From Paenibacillus_L residui (GTDB lineage: Bacteria > Bacillota > Bacilli > Paenibacillales > NBRC-103111), in the NCBI RefSeq assembly GCF_042677205.1, contig NZ_JBHTIU010000089.1, positions 1-64,000 of the forward strand: a DNA stretch of 64,000 nt, written 5' to 3'. Positions 27,398 to 35,996 of the stretch are shown piece after piece. A program made the position numbers and the translations under genes. The notes under the pieces are model-generated. The model was not told where the DNA came from. It was given only the letters and a program-made list of their open reading frames with translations, and made no database searches. Position 1 is the first letter of the stretch. Each line of letters begins with the position of its first letter.

Positions 27398-29158
27398 CTA
27401 CAAATTGATGCGACGAATCGCTTTATTGTCGTCATCATAAATAATGACGTTACCGTTGCTGTCAAAACTCAATTGACTGATTTTTTTGATCGGATTGCCG
27501 TCGTTGTAGGTCAGGTCATTGCCGTTGATGAAGATGTTCAGCTTACCATCTGTGGTTAACTCATAAATTGTCGTACCGCTGGATAAATAAAACTTCCCTT
27601 CATAAGCTGTAAGACTATCAAAGCTCATATTGTCAAATTTGATGACTGACTCTACTTTTCGAGGGAATAGATGAATCTTACTGAGAGTCTTATTGCCAGT
27701 GTCAAAAACATAAAAGTCTGAATCTGTTAGAACCGCGTCACCTTTGCCATATTTATTATCTTCATCCCAATAAGACGCATAGAAATTAGTCCAAAACTTC
27801 ACTCCAGTATGATCGTTGCTCGCGGCAATCCGAGTAACTTCCGAACCTGTCTCCCCTTGATAAACAAAAGATTCACCACGATCACTTTCCGTCTCTGCAT
27901 ATACAAGTGTTTTGTCATTTAAGAATTGAAAAAAGTTATAGGATTTGTATATCGAGCGATATGAATTCAGATTATATACTGCCATTTGTACTGTTGGGTA
28001 GATTTCGTATATTAGTTCACTGGCATCGTTCATCCCTAATAAATAGACTTTATTGCTTGCTTGATTGTATACCAATTTTTTCGGGATTAATTTCGTGTAG
28101 TCGTAGTGGACTGCTTTACCGTCTTTTCTATAATCCCAGTCGAATGAGCGGTCTATTGTGATGGTTTCGACTGTACCATTTGATTTATTAAATTTGCGGA
28201 CTTTATTTTTATTGTCTGCACTGTCAAGAAAGAAAATGTTTCCGTCTCCATCAAGAGTCATGCTCTTCACTGACGATATTTTTGCCTGTCCGACCGGCCC
28301 ATCTACAATACCGGCCCCCATCCCGCCAACAAGTGTATCCACGCTGAATTTCGCCGCCTGCGACGGTTGTTGCGGCTTGCTTGGTGCTGTTTGTCCCGGT
28401 TGAGTTACGGGCGGTGTAGGTATTGTTGGGGTTATCGTCGATTGGTCGCCCCCTCCTACGCCTTTGTTGTCGTTGCCATACATGAATGCCCGCCACAGCA
28501 ACGCGGCGGCTTCGGCCCGGGTGATGCTGTTTTGCGGACGGAACGTTTCATCGGGATACCCAGAAACAAGACCGTTCTCAACAGCGATGGCAACGTAGTC
28601 CTTCGCACTTTCCGAAATGCCCTCGTAATCCTTGAACATTGCTTCGATGATGGAGCGATTGGCCAGACGTGCAACATCGTACCCCTTCAGTTTGACGATG
28701 GCGACGGTAATATCTTCCCTCAACGCCGGTGCTGTCGGATTGTAAATGTACTCACCGTTTGCCGCCCTGTAACCGGTAAGGTAGTCTTTGGCGGTCTCAA
28801 TCCAAGGCGAATACCAGTCCGTTACCTTTACGTCGCTGAACGACGAATAGTTGACTTTTTTCGCTTGCAGGCCAGCCGCTTTGACGATGATGGTTGCAAA
28901 TTCAGCACGGGATATTGTGTTATCCGGACGAAACTTATGATCCGGATAACCTTCAAGCACTTTCTTGTTCACCATTTCTGCGATATATTTATACGCCCAA
29001 TGGGTGTTCGGCAAATCGGTAAACGATACTGTCGGCGTATTCTGCGGCATGTTCTGAAGCTCTTCGCCGTATTCAACAGGAGCCGCAAACATCGTTCCGG
29101 TCAGGGTGAATATCATGAGGATTGCTATTAGTGCAGATGCGATTTTCTTATGTACCAT
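27398..29158 (-). CDS. S-layer homology protein with C-terminal beta-propeller-like domain
   Basis: About 586 residues. A signal peptide (about 1-25, ending TMFAAP) is followed by three SLH modules (about 45-225; the repeated FRPDNTISRAEFATIIVKAA and FRPQNSITRAEAAALLWRAF) that bind pyruvylated wall polymer. A Pro/Thr/Gln linker (about 240-270) leads to a C-terminal NHL-like propeller with repeated MTLDGDGNIFFLDSADNK and LSFDSNGNVIIYDDDNK. The ATG chosen lies 7 bases after GGAGGA; an earlier ATG touches that site. It is the first gene of the surface operon. Confidence 0.88.
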   Translation of the reverse strand: MVHKKIASALIAILMIFTLTGTMFAAPVEYGEELQNMPQNTPTVSFTDLPNTHWAYKYIAEMVNKKVLEGYPDHKFRPDNTISRAEFATIIVKAAGLQAKKVNYSSFSDVKVTDWYSPWIETAKDYLTGYRAANGEYIYNPTAPALREDITVAIVKLKGYDVARLANRSIIEAMFKDYEGISESAKDYVAIAVENGLVSGYPDETFRPQNSITRAEAAALLWRAFMYGNDNKGVGGGDQSTITPTIPTPPVTQPGQTAPSKPQQPSQAAKFSVDTLVGGMGAGIVDGPVGQAKISSVKSMTLDGDGNIFFLDSADNKNKVRKFNKSNGTVETITIDRSFDWDYRKDGKAVHYDYTKLIPKKLVYNQASNKVYLLGMNDASELIYEIYPTVQMAVYNLNSYRSIYKSYNFFQFLNDKTLVYAETESDRGESFVYQGETGSEVTRIAASNDHTGVKFWTNFYASYWDEDNKYGKGDAVLTDSDFYVFDTGNKTLSKIHLFPRKVESVIKFDNMSFDSLTAYEGKFYLSSGTTIYELTTDGKLNIFINGNDLTYNDGNPIKKISQLSFDSNGNVIIYDDDNKAIRRINL

Positions 29159-29373
29159 TTTCATTCCTCCGTAAGCTATGAATCTACTGAAAAAACAGAG
29201 CTACATTATCAATGGACTGAAGGATAGGATAGTAGCGTAGGATGGGCATCATGGCCATCTTTTCTCCTTGTCCCTTTGAATATGGTTCACATTCATCTCT
29301 CATTTCGGTTGCTGATAAATGTCCCCCCTTGATAGAAATTGTAGAATCTTGGCAGATGTATCCAAGGCAATTA

Positions 29374-29402
29374 TACTACAAACTTCACTTTTAAGTGTAG
29401 TA
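29374..29402. promoter_or_regulatory. Palindromic operator between the surface operon and the XRE gene
   Basis: tactaca / tgtagta form a 7-bp inverted repeat with an inner palindrome cacttttaagtg, placed in the 312-base divergent region between the S-layer-homology gene and the XRE regulator. It is a candidate binding site for that regulator, controlling itself, the surface operon, or both. Confidence 0.5.
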
Positions 29403-29470
29403 TTACCATCACTATGTTAGGATAAAAGTCACAATCACACTCTACTAAGCTGAAGTAGAGGTGATACATA

Positions 29471-29830
29471 ATGGATTTCAAGCAAATGGTAGGTGAACAA
29501 ATCCGCAAGATTCGAAAGTTAAGAGGCATGACGCAGGAACGTCTGGCGGAGCAATCTGGACTTAGCTTCAGCTATATAAGTGATGTTGAACGTGGAACCC
29601 GCAATATATCGCTGGAATCGTTGGGCAAGATTATCAATGCTTTGGGCGTAAGGCCCGCTCAACTGTTTGAGGATATAGATGAAATAACGGAACATTCCGG
29701 GAATGGCGAAATACAAAACAAAATCGAAGACTTGATCACTTTACTGAGTGAGCGTCAAATTGAAGAAGTGGACTTTGTTCTGACGTTGGCCCGTGAATTT
29801 CTAAACACCATTGATCGGAAGACTCGTTGA
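29471..29830 (+). CDS. XRE-family transcriptional regulator
   Basis: 119 residues. The helix-turn-helix occupies residues about 8-62 (IRKIRKLRGMTQERLAEQSG and the recognition part SFSYISDVERGTRNISLESL). A C-terminal helical tail of about 45 residues probably dimerises. It resembles the SinR/immunity-repressor type that governs mobile elements. It is the first plus-strand gene of the maintenance block, with gaggtgatacata before the ATG, and an operator-like palindrome lies just upstream. Confidence 0.9.
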   Translation: MDFKQMVGEQIRKIRKLRGMTQERLAEQSGLSFSYISDVERGTRNISLESLGKIINALGVRPAQLFEDIDEITEHSGNGEIQNKIEDLITLLSERQIEEVDFVLTLAREFLNTIDRKTR

Positions 29831-29955
29831 AAATATCGTATGCACAGCATTAATCGGCCCTATATAGAAGAAAAATGATATACATTTTCCGGCGGCACCC
29901 CCATGCATAATTGAAGGCGGGGGGCCTTCCGTTTCATGCCCCACCCGGTTGCATA

Positions 29956-29997
29956 GGACTGTTGTCTGCTCATTTGGCAGATAGCAGTCCTTTTTTG
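29956..29997 (+). terminator. Intrinsic terminator after the XRE region
   Basis: aggactgttgtctgc / gcagatagcagtcct is a stem of about 15 bp with one mismatch zone and a 7-base loop, followed by six T. It separates the regulator from the ArdA operon. The GC-rich stretch before it (29880-29950) holds no gene. Confidence 0.75.
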
Positions 29998-30085
29998 TTT
30001 TTCAGGCGATAAAAACCGTTTTGACAGCGAGGACACAGCGGCAAGGTGAGAGGCTTGCCAAATCACAAAGAAAGGAGGTGCTACC

Positions 30086-30340
30086 ATGCTTCGGAAGCGA
30101 TTATCGTTGAGCAGAATTGCCGTCTTGGGATTGAGCCTTAACGACGGCGATCAGCGAAATCCAATCAATGCCCAATCATACGACAGCGGCAAAGTGAATT
30201 GTGATGACTGCGGAAAGGTTTTGGATGTGCAGGAGGGAGAGGACATCTTTGTTGATGCATTTGTTTATTCCGTGCCCGAATCCAGAGTGGTATGCAGTGA
30301 GTGCTATGTGAAGTACGACAAGCTTTTGCCCCGCCGCTGA
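30086..30340 (+). CDS. Small putative zinc-binding protein
   Basis: 84 residues with two Cys pairs, CDDC (about residues 39-42) and CSEC (about 70-73), which could form a zinc site, and a basic N-terminus and C-terminus. Unrecognised family. A perfect aaggaggtgctacc site precedes the ATG. It opens a row of small genes on the plus strand. Confidence 0.6.
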   Translation: MLRKRLSLSRIAVLGLSLNDGDQRNPINAQSYDSGKVNCDDCGKVLDVQEGEDIFVDAFVYSVPESRVVCSECYVKYDKLLPRR

Positions 30341-30398
30341 ACACTAACTGAAATTGATGTCTTTATGTTGAAAAAACAATAAGAAAGGAAGATGCAGA

Positions 30399-30893
30399 AT
30401 GTTGATCAACGTGTATATCGCCAATCTGGCGAAATACAACGAAGGGAAACTGGTTGGCCGTTGGGTCACGTTGCCAATGGAACGGCATGAACTGAAGCAA
30501 TGCATCCGGGATGTGCTTGGCAAAGATGAAGAATACGCAATTCATGATTATGAATCTCCCTTTGCCATTGGCGAATACGAGGATGTGTTTGCCATAAATG
30601 ATGACATGGAGATATTGAACCGTTACGACGACAGGCTGGTTGCGGCACTGTGTGAATTTCTAGGCAATCGTGACGAGGTGATTCAGGCCTTGCAGGCCGG
30701 GGAGTTCATCGTTTACTACGACATAGATGATTTGGCCGACGTTGCGGAGCAGATGGTGGAAGAAGGATTGTTCGGCCATGTGCCGCCGTCGGTGATCCCA
30801 TATCTGGACTACGGCAAGATCGCCCGGGATTTACAGCATGACGGATGGTATTTGAGCCGTCAGTTGCGGATTGCCGTGCGGTTGCAGTCCTAA
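30399..30893 (+). CDS. ardA: Antirestriction protein ArdA
   Basis: 164 residues, the normal ArdA length. The opening INVYIANLAKYNEGKLVGRW, the acidic runs and the EYEDVFAIND segment are characteristic. ArdA is an elongated acidic DNA mimic that binds type I restriction enzymes, protecting incoming mobile DNA; about one residue in six here is Asp or Glu. The ATG follows aagaaaggaag. Its place near RadC and the recombinase marks this block as the transfer/maintenance part of the element. Confidence 0.9.
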   Translation: MLINVYIANLAKYNEGKLVGRWVTLPMERHELKQCIRDVLGKDEEYAIHDYESPFAIGEYEDVFAINDDMEILNRYDDRLVAALCEFLGNRDEVIQALQAGEFIVYYDIDDLADVAEQMVEEGLFGHVPPSVIPYLDYGKIARDLQHDGWYLSRQLRIAVRLQS

Positions 30894-31022
30894 CAGCCTG
30901 ACATTTAACTCAATATCGTTGATTTGCCTGCTTGCATCAAAGCGGGTTATTTGTCGTGGGCATTTGACAGTAAAAATCACCGGTAGTGAGAATGCCGGAA
31001 CATGGAAGGGAGGTGAACGCAA

Positions 31023-31241
31023 ATGGTTGTACGCAGGGGTTTGCCGGATGAATTGCAGACGTTATTAAAGCGGCTGGTCGCCAACGGCAGTGTGCGAATC
31101 GCGGGCACTTTGCTGTACGCATGGTTCAGACGCTGTTGGGAACTGGATGATGAGACCGCGGCTTATTACATGCGGCGGTATTTTGAAAAGTATTTCAGCC
31201 GTCAACTCCAGTCTCACCGGAAACATGCAGGTGCAAAATGA
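31023..31241 (+). CDS. Small basic hypothetical protein
   Basis: 72 residues, rich in Arg and aromatic residues (YAWFRRCWELDDETAAYYMR), ending KHAGAK. No family was recognised. Strong gaagggaggtgaacgcaa ribosome site; it shares 4 bases with a possible longer form of the next gene. Confidence 0.5.
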   Translation: MVVRRGLPDELQTLLKRLVANGSVRIAGTLLYAWFRRCWELDDETAAYYMRRYFEKYFSRQLQSHRKHAGAK

Positions 31242-31279
31242 CCGTCGGTTCCAGACTAAGGCAAGGAGGTGAAACGAAG

Positions 31280-31456
31280 ATGAATTTTCAGGCGTTCAAA
31301 CGCAACAGCCAGAAGGAATATCTCGGCTACTGTGAACTGAAGGGCTTTGTATACAGCGTGCAGATCGACAGTAACAAATACGCTGTCGTTGCCCTGAAGA
31401 ACGGGCAAGTTGAAGTCTTGATCACATACTGCGTGAAGCACGAAGTATCCGTCTAA
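31280..31456 (+). CDS. Small hypothetical protein
   Basis: 58 residues starting MNFQAFKRNSQKEYLGYCEL. The ATG is 7 bases after aaggaggtg, whereas the upstream in-frame ATG at 31238 lacks a site. It may fold as a small beta-rich domain. Function unknown. Confidence 0.5.
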   Translation: MNFQAFKRNSQKEYLGYCELKGFVYSVQIDSNKYAVVALKNGQVEVLITYCVKHEVSV

Positions 31457-31516
31457 TGTTGCTTTGATGGGCAACGATGGACGGATTTTTTATTACTTGC
31501 GAAGGAGGTGATACGC

Positions 31517-31702
31517 ATGGATCGTCTGCAAACACTTCAGAAGCAAAAACAATTCTGGATGTCGGTGAAACGCACGCTGGACAAAGATGCCCCGATGCAT
31601 ACCGAGGAAGGATTTCAATACGCCCGCGTGCTGACGAAACTGGTGCTTATTGAACTGGAGATCGAAGAGATCGAGGGCAAAGAAAAAGCCGCCCGTCTAT
31701 AA
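31517..31702 (+). CDS. Small helical hypothetical protein
   Basis: 61 residues, charged and probably all-helical (MDRLQTLQKQKQFWMSVKRT, then LVLIELEIEEIEGKEK). The ATG is placed by gaaggaggtgatacgc. Function unknown; it belongs to the row of small plus-strand genes. Confidence 0.5.
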   Translation: MDRLQTLQKQKQFWMSVKRTLDKDAPMHTEEGFQYARVLTKLVLIELEIEEIEGKEKAARL

Positions 31703-31812
31703 CGGAGCGACAAAGAAAAATGACCTGTACTAATCTTAGCGGATTTAATTACATCACGCAATGGGAGAGGCCGCCGCGGCTTCTCCTTTTGCATTTTATG
31801 GAGGTTAAACAC

Positions 31813-32418
31813 ATGAACATTAACCATACATTCAAATCTCTTCTTGCTGAGACGCTTCGTGAATCCGCCAACAGCTATCTGGTAGAAAAAATCGTTTCTC
31901 ATTTTAATTCTCCGCAACAACTACTGGACGTAACCGAGCAAGAATTGTTGAGCATTCGTGGTATCGGTAAAGTGAAAGCGAAGCAGATCGTTGCCGCCAT
32001 CCAACTTGCTAAGATGATGAATGTACCGAAAACAGAGCCGACAATCATTCGCAGTCCTCGGGATGTTTTCGAGTACCTCCGTTGGGAAATCGGTTATGAG
32101 CAGAAAGAACACTTCATCGTGATCTTTCTTTCGACTAAGAATCACATTCTTGGAAAAGAGACGATCAGCATTGGGAGCTTGAATAGTGCAATTGTCCATC
32201 CTAGAGAGGTCTATAAAGCGGCCATTCGCCGTTCTGCATGTTCCATCATCGTTTCGCATAATCACCCTTCTCAAATATGTACGCTTCCTAGCCCAGAAGA
32301 TATTCAGCTAACCAAACGACTTGCTGAAGCTGGTGAAATCATCGGTATCGAACTTCTGGATCACGTCATTGTCAGCGGTTCAGATTATACAAGTCTTAAG
32401 GAACGCGGCCTTCTGTAA
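31813..32418 (+). CDS. radC: RadC-family JAB-domain protein
   Basis: 201 residues. The N-terminal helix-hairpin-helix (about residues 38-65, ELLSIRGIGKVKAKQIVAAI) is followed by a JAB1/MPN metalloprotease-like domain with SHNHPS and PSPEDI (about 150-170), in which the His pair and Asp would bind zinc. RadC-like genes are frequent on SCC elements, plasmids and genomic islands, where their role in DNA metabolism is unsettled. A good ggaggttaaacac site fixes the start. Confidence 0.92.
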   Translation: MNINHTFKSLLAETLRESANSYLVEKIVSHFNSPQQLLDVTEQELLSIRGIGKVKAKQIVAAIQLAKMMNVPKTEPTIIRSPRDVFEYLRWEIGYEQKEHFIVIFLSTKNHILGKETISIGSLNSAIVHPREVYKAAIRRSACSIIVSHNHPSQICTLPSPEDIQLTKRLAEAGEIIGIELLDHVIVSGSDYTSLKERGLL

Positions 32419-32522
32419 CGAAACAATTCATCGTCATTTTTCATCATCTGCATTATCAACAGCGGTTCGCTCTTATCGGCGGGCCGCTGTTTTCATTTCA
32501 CAATGATAAGGAGACAACAGAT

Positions 32523-32783
32523 ATGCGTAAGCAATGGTTGGAAGAGTACGAGCGTTTAGTTGTCGCCGCCGATGACCTGCATCATCGCATTGAATCGTGC
32601 CGACGGCTGGTTGATAAACTGCTGGTTGATGTATATCGCGGCGAGCATGATGACCATGAGGCTCGCATTTTGATTCAAGCGGCGGCGGAGATACAGGCTG
32701 ACGTGATGCAGAGGTATTGTCGCCTCCAACTACAAAAAGCGATTCTCGCCCGGTTTATCGATGGGCTTCATCCATTTCATTAA
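32523..32783 (+). CDS. Small helical hypothetical protein
   Basis: 86 residues, predicted all-helical and rich in His, Arg and acidic residues (HHRIESCRRLVDKLLVDVYR). No family was recognised. It starts after aaggagacaacagat. The next gene starts 35 bases after its stop. Confidence 0.5.
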   Translation: MRKQWLEEYERLVVAADDLHHRIESCRRLVDKLLVDVYRGEHDDHEARILIQAAAEIQADVMQRYCRLQLQKAILARFIDGLHPFH

Positions 32784-32817
32784 GCATCATCAAATCACAC
32801 ATTGGAGGACGATCTAC

Positions 32818-33720
32818 ATGAACAAAAATGGCGAACAGCAGTTTTTACCGGCGGCGGTGCAACAAACAGATACGGATAGCGTTGTCGGGCTTCATCCGCA
32901 AATTATCGTCGTCGTTGGTACTATTGAAGCCTCACTTCACGATGAATCCACAGGAAGTATGAGGAAGATTGAATGCATCTCCGAATTGACAAATGAACAC
33001 TTCGAGATTATAGCATTAGCAGACAATAATGCAGTTGGCGGACGAAGTAAAGCAGGCTTCTTCCGGCGGACTATAGAAAAGCTGTGCGGCGGTTGGCGAG
33101 TTCAATTCTTCAATGGATGTGACTCTGCCGCTGACCATTACAAAATGATGATCGACCGGGCCGGAAGGCTACTACTAATCAACGCGGATGTTTTGCGGAT
33201 GCCATACCGTACTCTGCTGAAGTTGATTGGCGGAATACCGCGAATGTTCGAAATGGCGTTAAGGAGCGTAAAATCCGCTGTAGACGAACTTAGAGTGCCG
33301 AGAGGCATAAAGGGTCTATCGGCTAGTGAGAACGCCCGTATTAGCCTCGTAACAAGCGAGAAAGGCTTGCAGTTTCCATCCGGCTTTGTACTGAGTGCCG
33401 AAGAGTGGATGATGCGAGTTACATCAATTGACACCGAGCTTTGCAGCTTTGCTTGCCGACGCCGATGGATTCATCTGCCTGCGGTTGCATTGCCCTTCTA
33501 TGCGTACAAAGTAGCTGTATCCGTTGAGGATGACGCATATATGGTCGCTTTACCTCAAGATGTTTTACAAGCATTAGGGCCGGTTCTGAGCTTCAATTTG
33601 ATGAATACGCCGATTGATTTCTACAAGAAAACCAATCGACATGCCTGTAATTGGAAGTTGGGCGGCTCGTTTGCACTCGCCGCCCGCCGCCCATTACTAC
33701 ACAGTGAAGTGTCGGGATAG
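32818..33720 (+). CDS. Hypothetical protein of the element maintenance block
   Basis: 300 residues, soluble, unrecognised. It opens MNKNGEQQFLPAAVQQTDTD and has a probable beta-rich N-terminal domain (HPQIIVVVGTIEASLHDEST) and a basic middle part. The start is set by attggaggacgatctac; an in-frame ATG at 32761 inside the previous gene is unlikely. Its position between RadC and the recombinase suggests a role in element biology, but no motif proves one. Confidence 0.5.
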   Translation: MNKNGEQQFLPAAVQQTDTDSVVGLHPQIIVVVGTIEASLHDESTGSMRKIECISELTNEHFEIIALADNNAVGGRSKAGFFRRTIEKLCGGWRVQFFNGCDSAADHYKMMIDRAGRLLLINADVLRMPYRTLLKLIGGIPRMFEMALRSVKSAVDELRVPRGIKGLSASENARISLVTSEKGLQFPSGFVLSAEEWMMRVTSIDTELCSFACRRRWIHLPAVALPFYAYKVAVSVEDDAYMVALPQDVLQALGPVLSFNLMNTPIDFYKKTNRHACNWKLGGSFALAARRPLLHSEVSG

Positions 33721-34226
33721 AGTAGCAATACTCAAAACAAAAAGATCGCCCCTTCCGTCCCCATCCGGGGAAACGCAAAGGCTCCGCCTCTGCACTCCGC
33801 ACTCGGCGTGAGCCAGCCCTTAGCTATCGCTAAGAGCATAATCCAGTGTCGGCGGATGGAATCGCTCGTCAAGGCTTTCACAAGCTCGCTCCGCTCGGCC
33901 TTGACGACCTACTGCGGCTCATTACCACAACTCGATTAAGCAAGTAAAGAGACTGACCTGCTTGCAACGTGAAGAGGGGCCGCTCGCTTCGCTCGCGGCC
34001 CAATCACAAGCTGATTTCCGCAAGATAATCGTTGCGTATACTGAACCTCTTGTTATCTTCGATGTATGCCGAAAGTGCTTCTGTGTAGTTTAAGTGTATC
34101 GGTTTAAGACGAACAACTCGATATTGTAGCTTGTCCCTTCCAATTTCCTGTTTTTCCGCGTTCAGTTTGGAATGATCATCAGAATTCCCTGATAAAAAAA
34201 TTTGAGAAGAAAGGAGAAGATTAAAA
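33721..34226. other. GC-rich, hairpin-dense noncoding region beside the recombinase
   Basis: About 500 bases without a convincing gene. Several inverted repeats are visible: ccccttccgtccccatccgg-type at 33750, cttagctatcgctaag near 33821, cgtcaaggc...gccttgacg near 33868-33908, and gggccgc / gcggccc at 33977-34001. The structure could be an origin of transfer or replication, or stacked terminators. A minus-strand open frame at 34004 to about 34190 (ending NDYLAEISL) lacks a start codon with a ribosome site. Confidence 0.4.
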
Positions 34227-35996
34227 ATGGCTCGAATAAAAGCCGCTCTGTATGCCCGTGTGAGTACGGAAGAACAAGCCAAGGAGGGTTATAGTATCGC
34301 CGCCCAGATCGCCGAAATCAGGAGGTATGCGGATCAAAACGGCTTCGAAATTGTCGATGAGTATGTAGATGAAGGTGCAAGCGGAAAAAGCATTGCAGGC
34401 CGTCCTCAGATGAAACGCCTCCTGAGAGATGCCAACCAGCACAAGTTTGGGGTCGTCATCATTTACAAAATCGACCGGCTTGCCCGCAAATTAAAAGATG
34501 CTTTGGAAATCAGTGAAACACTTGAAAGAAACAACGTCAATCTCATTAGTCTTAATGAAAAGTTTGATACAACAACAGCTTTCGGCAGAACGGCATTCCA
34601 GATGATCTGTTCATTCGCTGAGCTTGAACGCAATAACATTGTTGAACGAGTGAAGCTGGGGATGGAGCAACGAGCAAAAGAGGGAAAATTCAATGGAGGT
34701 AGGGTGCTGGGGTACGATAACATTGACAAAGAACTTGTTATCAATGAGAATGAGGCCGTTATCGTCCGAAAAATCTTTGATTATGCCAATCAGGGACTTG
34801 GATTTAAGGCCATTACCCGCCGCCTAAACGAAGCGGGCTTCCGTTCAAAAAAAGATAAACCATTTAATGTCTGCGGTATCAAAACGATCCTTAACAATCC
34901 CGTCTACATCGGAAAGATACGGTATAAACAACTTGAAAACTGGTCGGAGAAACGTCGCAAAGGGAAAAATCCCGACTACTTGATTGTTGATGGGACACAT
35001 GAGCCGATAATTGCACCCGAGCTATGGGAAAGCGTTCATCAGAAGCTCGGTCATCGATCTTACAAGCCGTCCCGCTCCCATCAGCCGTATATTCTAAGCG
35101 GCCTGCTGAAATGCCCTGTCTGTGGACATGGAATGGTTCCGGCCCGGTCTAAGGGAGCCGGTGGCAAATCGTATCGATACTATGTCTGCGGACAGTTCCA
35201 CAACAAGGGCAAGGCTGTCTGCCGCTCGAATATGATGCGGGCTGATGTTGCGGAGGAGCAAGTGCTTCAGAAACTTATAAAAGTAGCATCGCGGCCAGAC
35301 ATTGTGCGGCAACTCGTCGATAAAATCAATGCTCTGCGTTCAAATGCAGAGGCCCCGATAATGGAAGAGAAAAAAGCACTTCTTACTGAATTGAGCAGTA
35401 ACAGCCGGAAACTGCAAAAAATAAAGGACAACATATTAAGTGATCCTGATTTGGCTGTTATTTTCAAAGATGACCTGAAGGAAACGCATGCCAAGCTGGA
35501 ACAGCTTCAAAAGCGGTTGGAAGCTATTGAAGCTGAACTGGATGGGCAAAACAAAAAGCCGGTTGACCCTGACTCTTTGCATAATTTGCTGAGTCTGATC
35601 AAGGACGCACTACTAAAAGCAGATGCGGATGAACAAAAGGCGTTACTGCGATTGATGGTTGAAAGTATCCGCATAACCAAGGATGCTCCCAAGCGAGTCG
35701 GTCGGCAGATTACCCAAATCAACCTTCTATTCGACTTTACTATCGAAACATTACAGAAGGATTCCTCGATACTCCTTACCCGCCTAGCGGCGATCCAAGA
35801 ATGTGACTTTATTTCCCCGCTTGAACCTTATGTGCTGGACAATCTGAACAGCACCCATACCGAAAGCCTGAGGGACTTGATGAAGTCCCTTAATATTTTA
35901 CCTTTAGCGATGATACGGTTCCCCCCGCATAATCTTAAATGCGCGGTAGATTTGCTCCACCAGGATGAGGCGCATGAGCTGGTGAGGGTAGGTTAG
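34227..35996 (+). CDS. Large serine recombinase (SCC/phage-integrase type)
   Basis: 589 residues. The resolvase domain (about 4-145) has the nucleophile Ser13 in ALYARVSTEEQ and the Arg-rich IDRLARKLKD region. A Recombinase domain (about 160-265) is followed by a zinc ribbon with four Cys (CPVC at 296-299, C321 and C332) and a coiled coil (about 360-445). It would insert, and with a partner factor excise, the element. Ribosome site aaggagaag. Codons 560-589 are the antisense of the rlmH 3' end, so the C-terminus depends on the integrated state. Confidence 0.93.
   Translation: MARIKAALYARVSTEEQAKEGYSIAAQIAEIRRYADQNGFEIVDEYVDEGASGKSIAGRPQMKRLLRDANQHKFGVVIIYKIDRLARKLKDALEISETLERNNVNLISLNEKFDTTTAFGRTAFQMICSFAELERNNIVERVKLGMEQRAKEGKFNGGRVLGYDNIDKELVINENEAVIVRKIFDYANQGLGFKAITRRLNEAGFRSKKDKPFNVCGIKTILNNPVYIGKIRYKQLENWSEKRRKGKNPDYLIVDGTHEPIIAPELWESVHQKLGHRSYKPSRSHQPYILSGLLKCPVCGHGMVPARSKGAGGKSYRYYVCGQFHNKGKAVCRSNMMRADVAEEQVLQKLIKVASRPDIVRQLVDKINALRSNAEAPIMEEKKALLTELSSNSRKLQKIKDNILSDPDLAVIFKDDLKETHAKLEQLQKRLEAIEAELDGQNKKPVDPDSLHNLLSLIKDALLKADADEQKALLRLMVESIRITKDAPKRVGRQITQINLLFDFTIETLQKDSSILLTRLAAIQECDFISPLEPYVLDNLNSTHTESLRDLMKSLNILPLAMIRFPPHNLKCAVDLLHQDEAHELVRVG
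35904..35924 (-). other. Chromosomal attachment site at the rlmH 3' end
   Basis: On the minus strand: ggggaaccgtatcatcgctaa, the terminal codons Gly-Glu-Pro-Tyr-His-Arg-stop of rlmH. The block gaaccgtatcat is shared with the 13070 site, and variants occur at 5668 and 6860. It is the element/chromosome boundary. Confidence 0.75.

Noticed and set aside
34004..34282. Minus-strand open frame before the recombinase
   Set aside because: Its first part is the antisense of the recombinase start, and no start codon with a ribosome site precedes the plausible C-terminal half.
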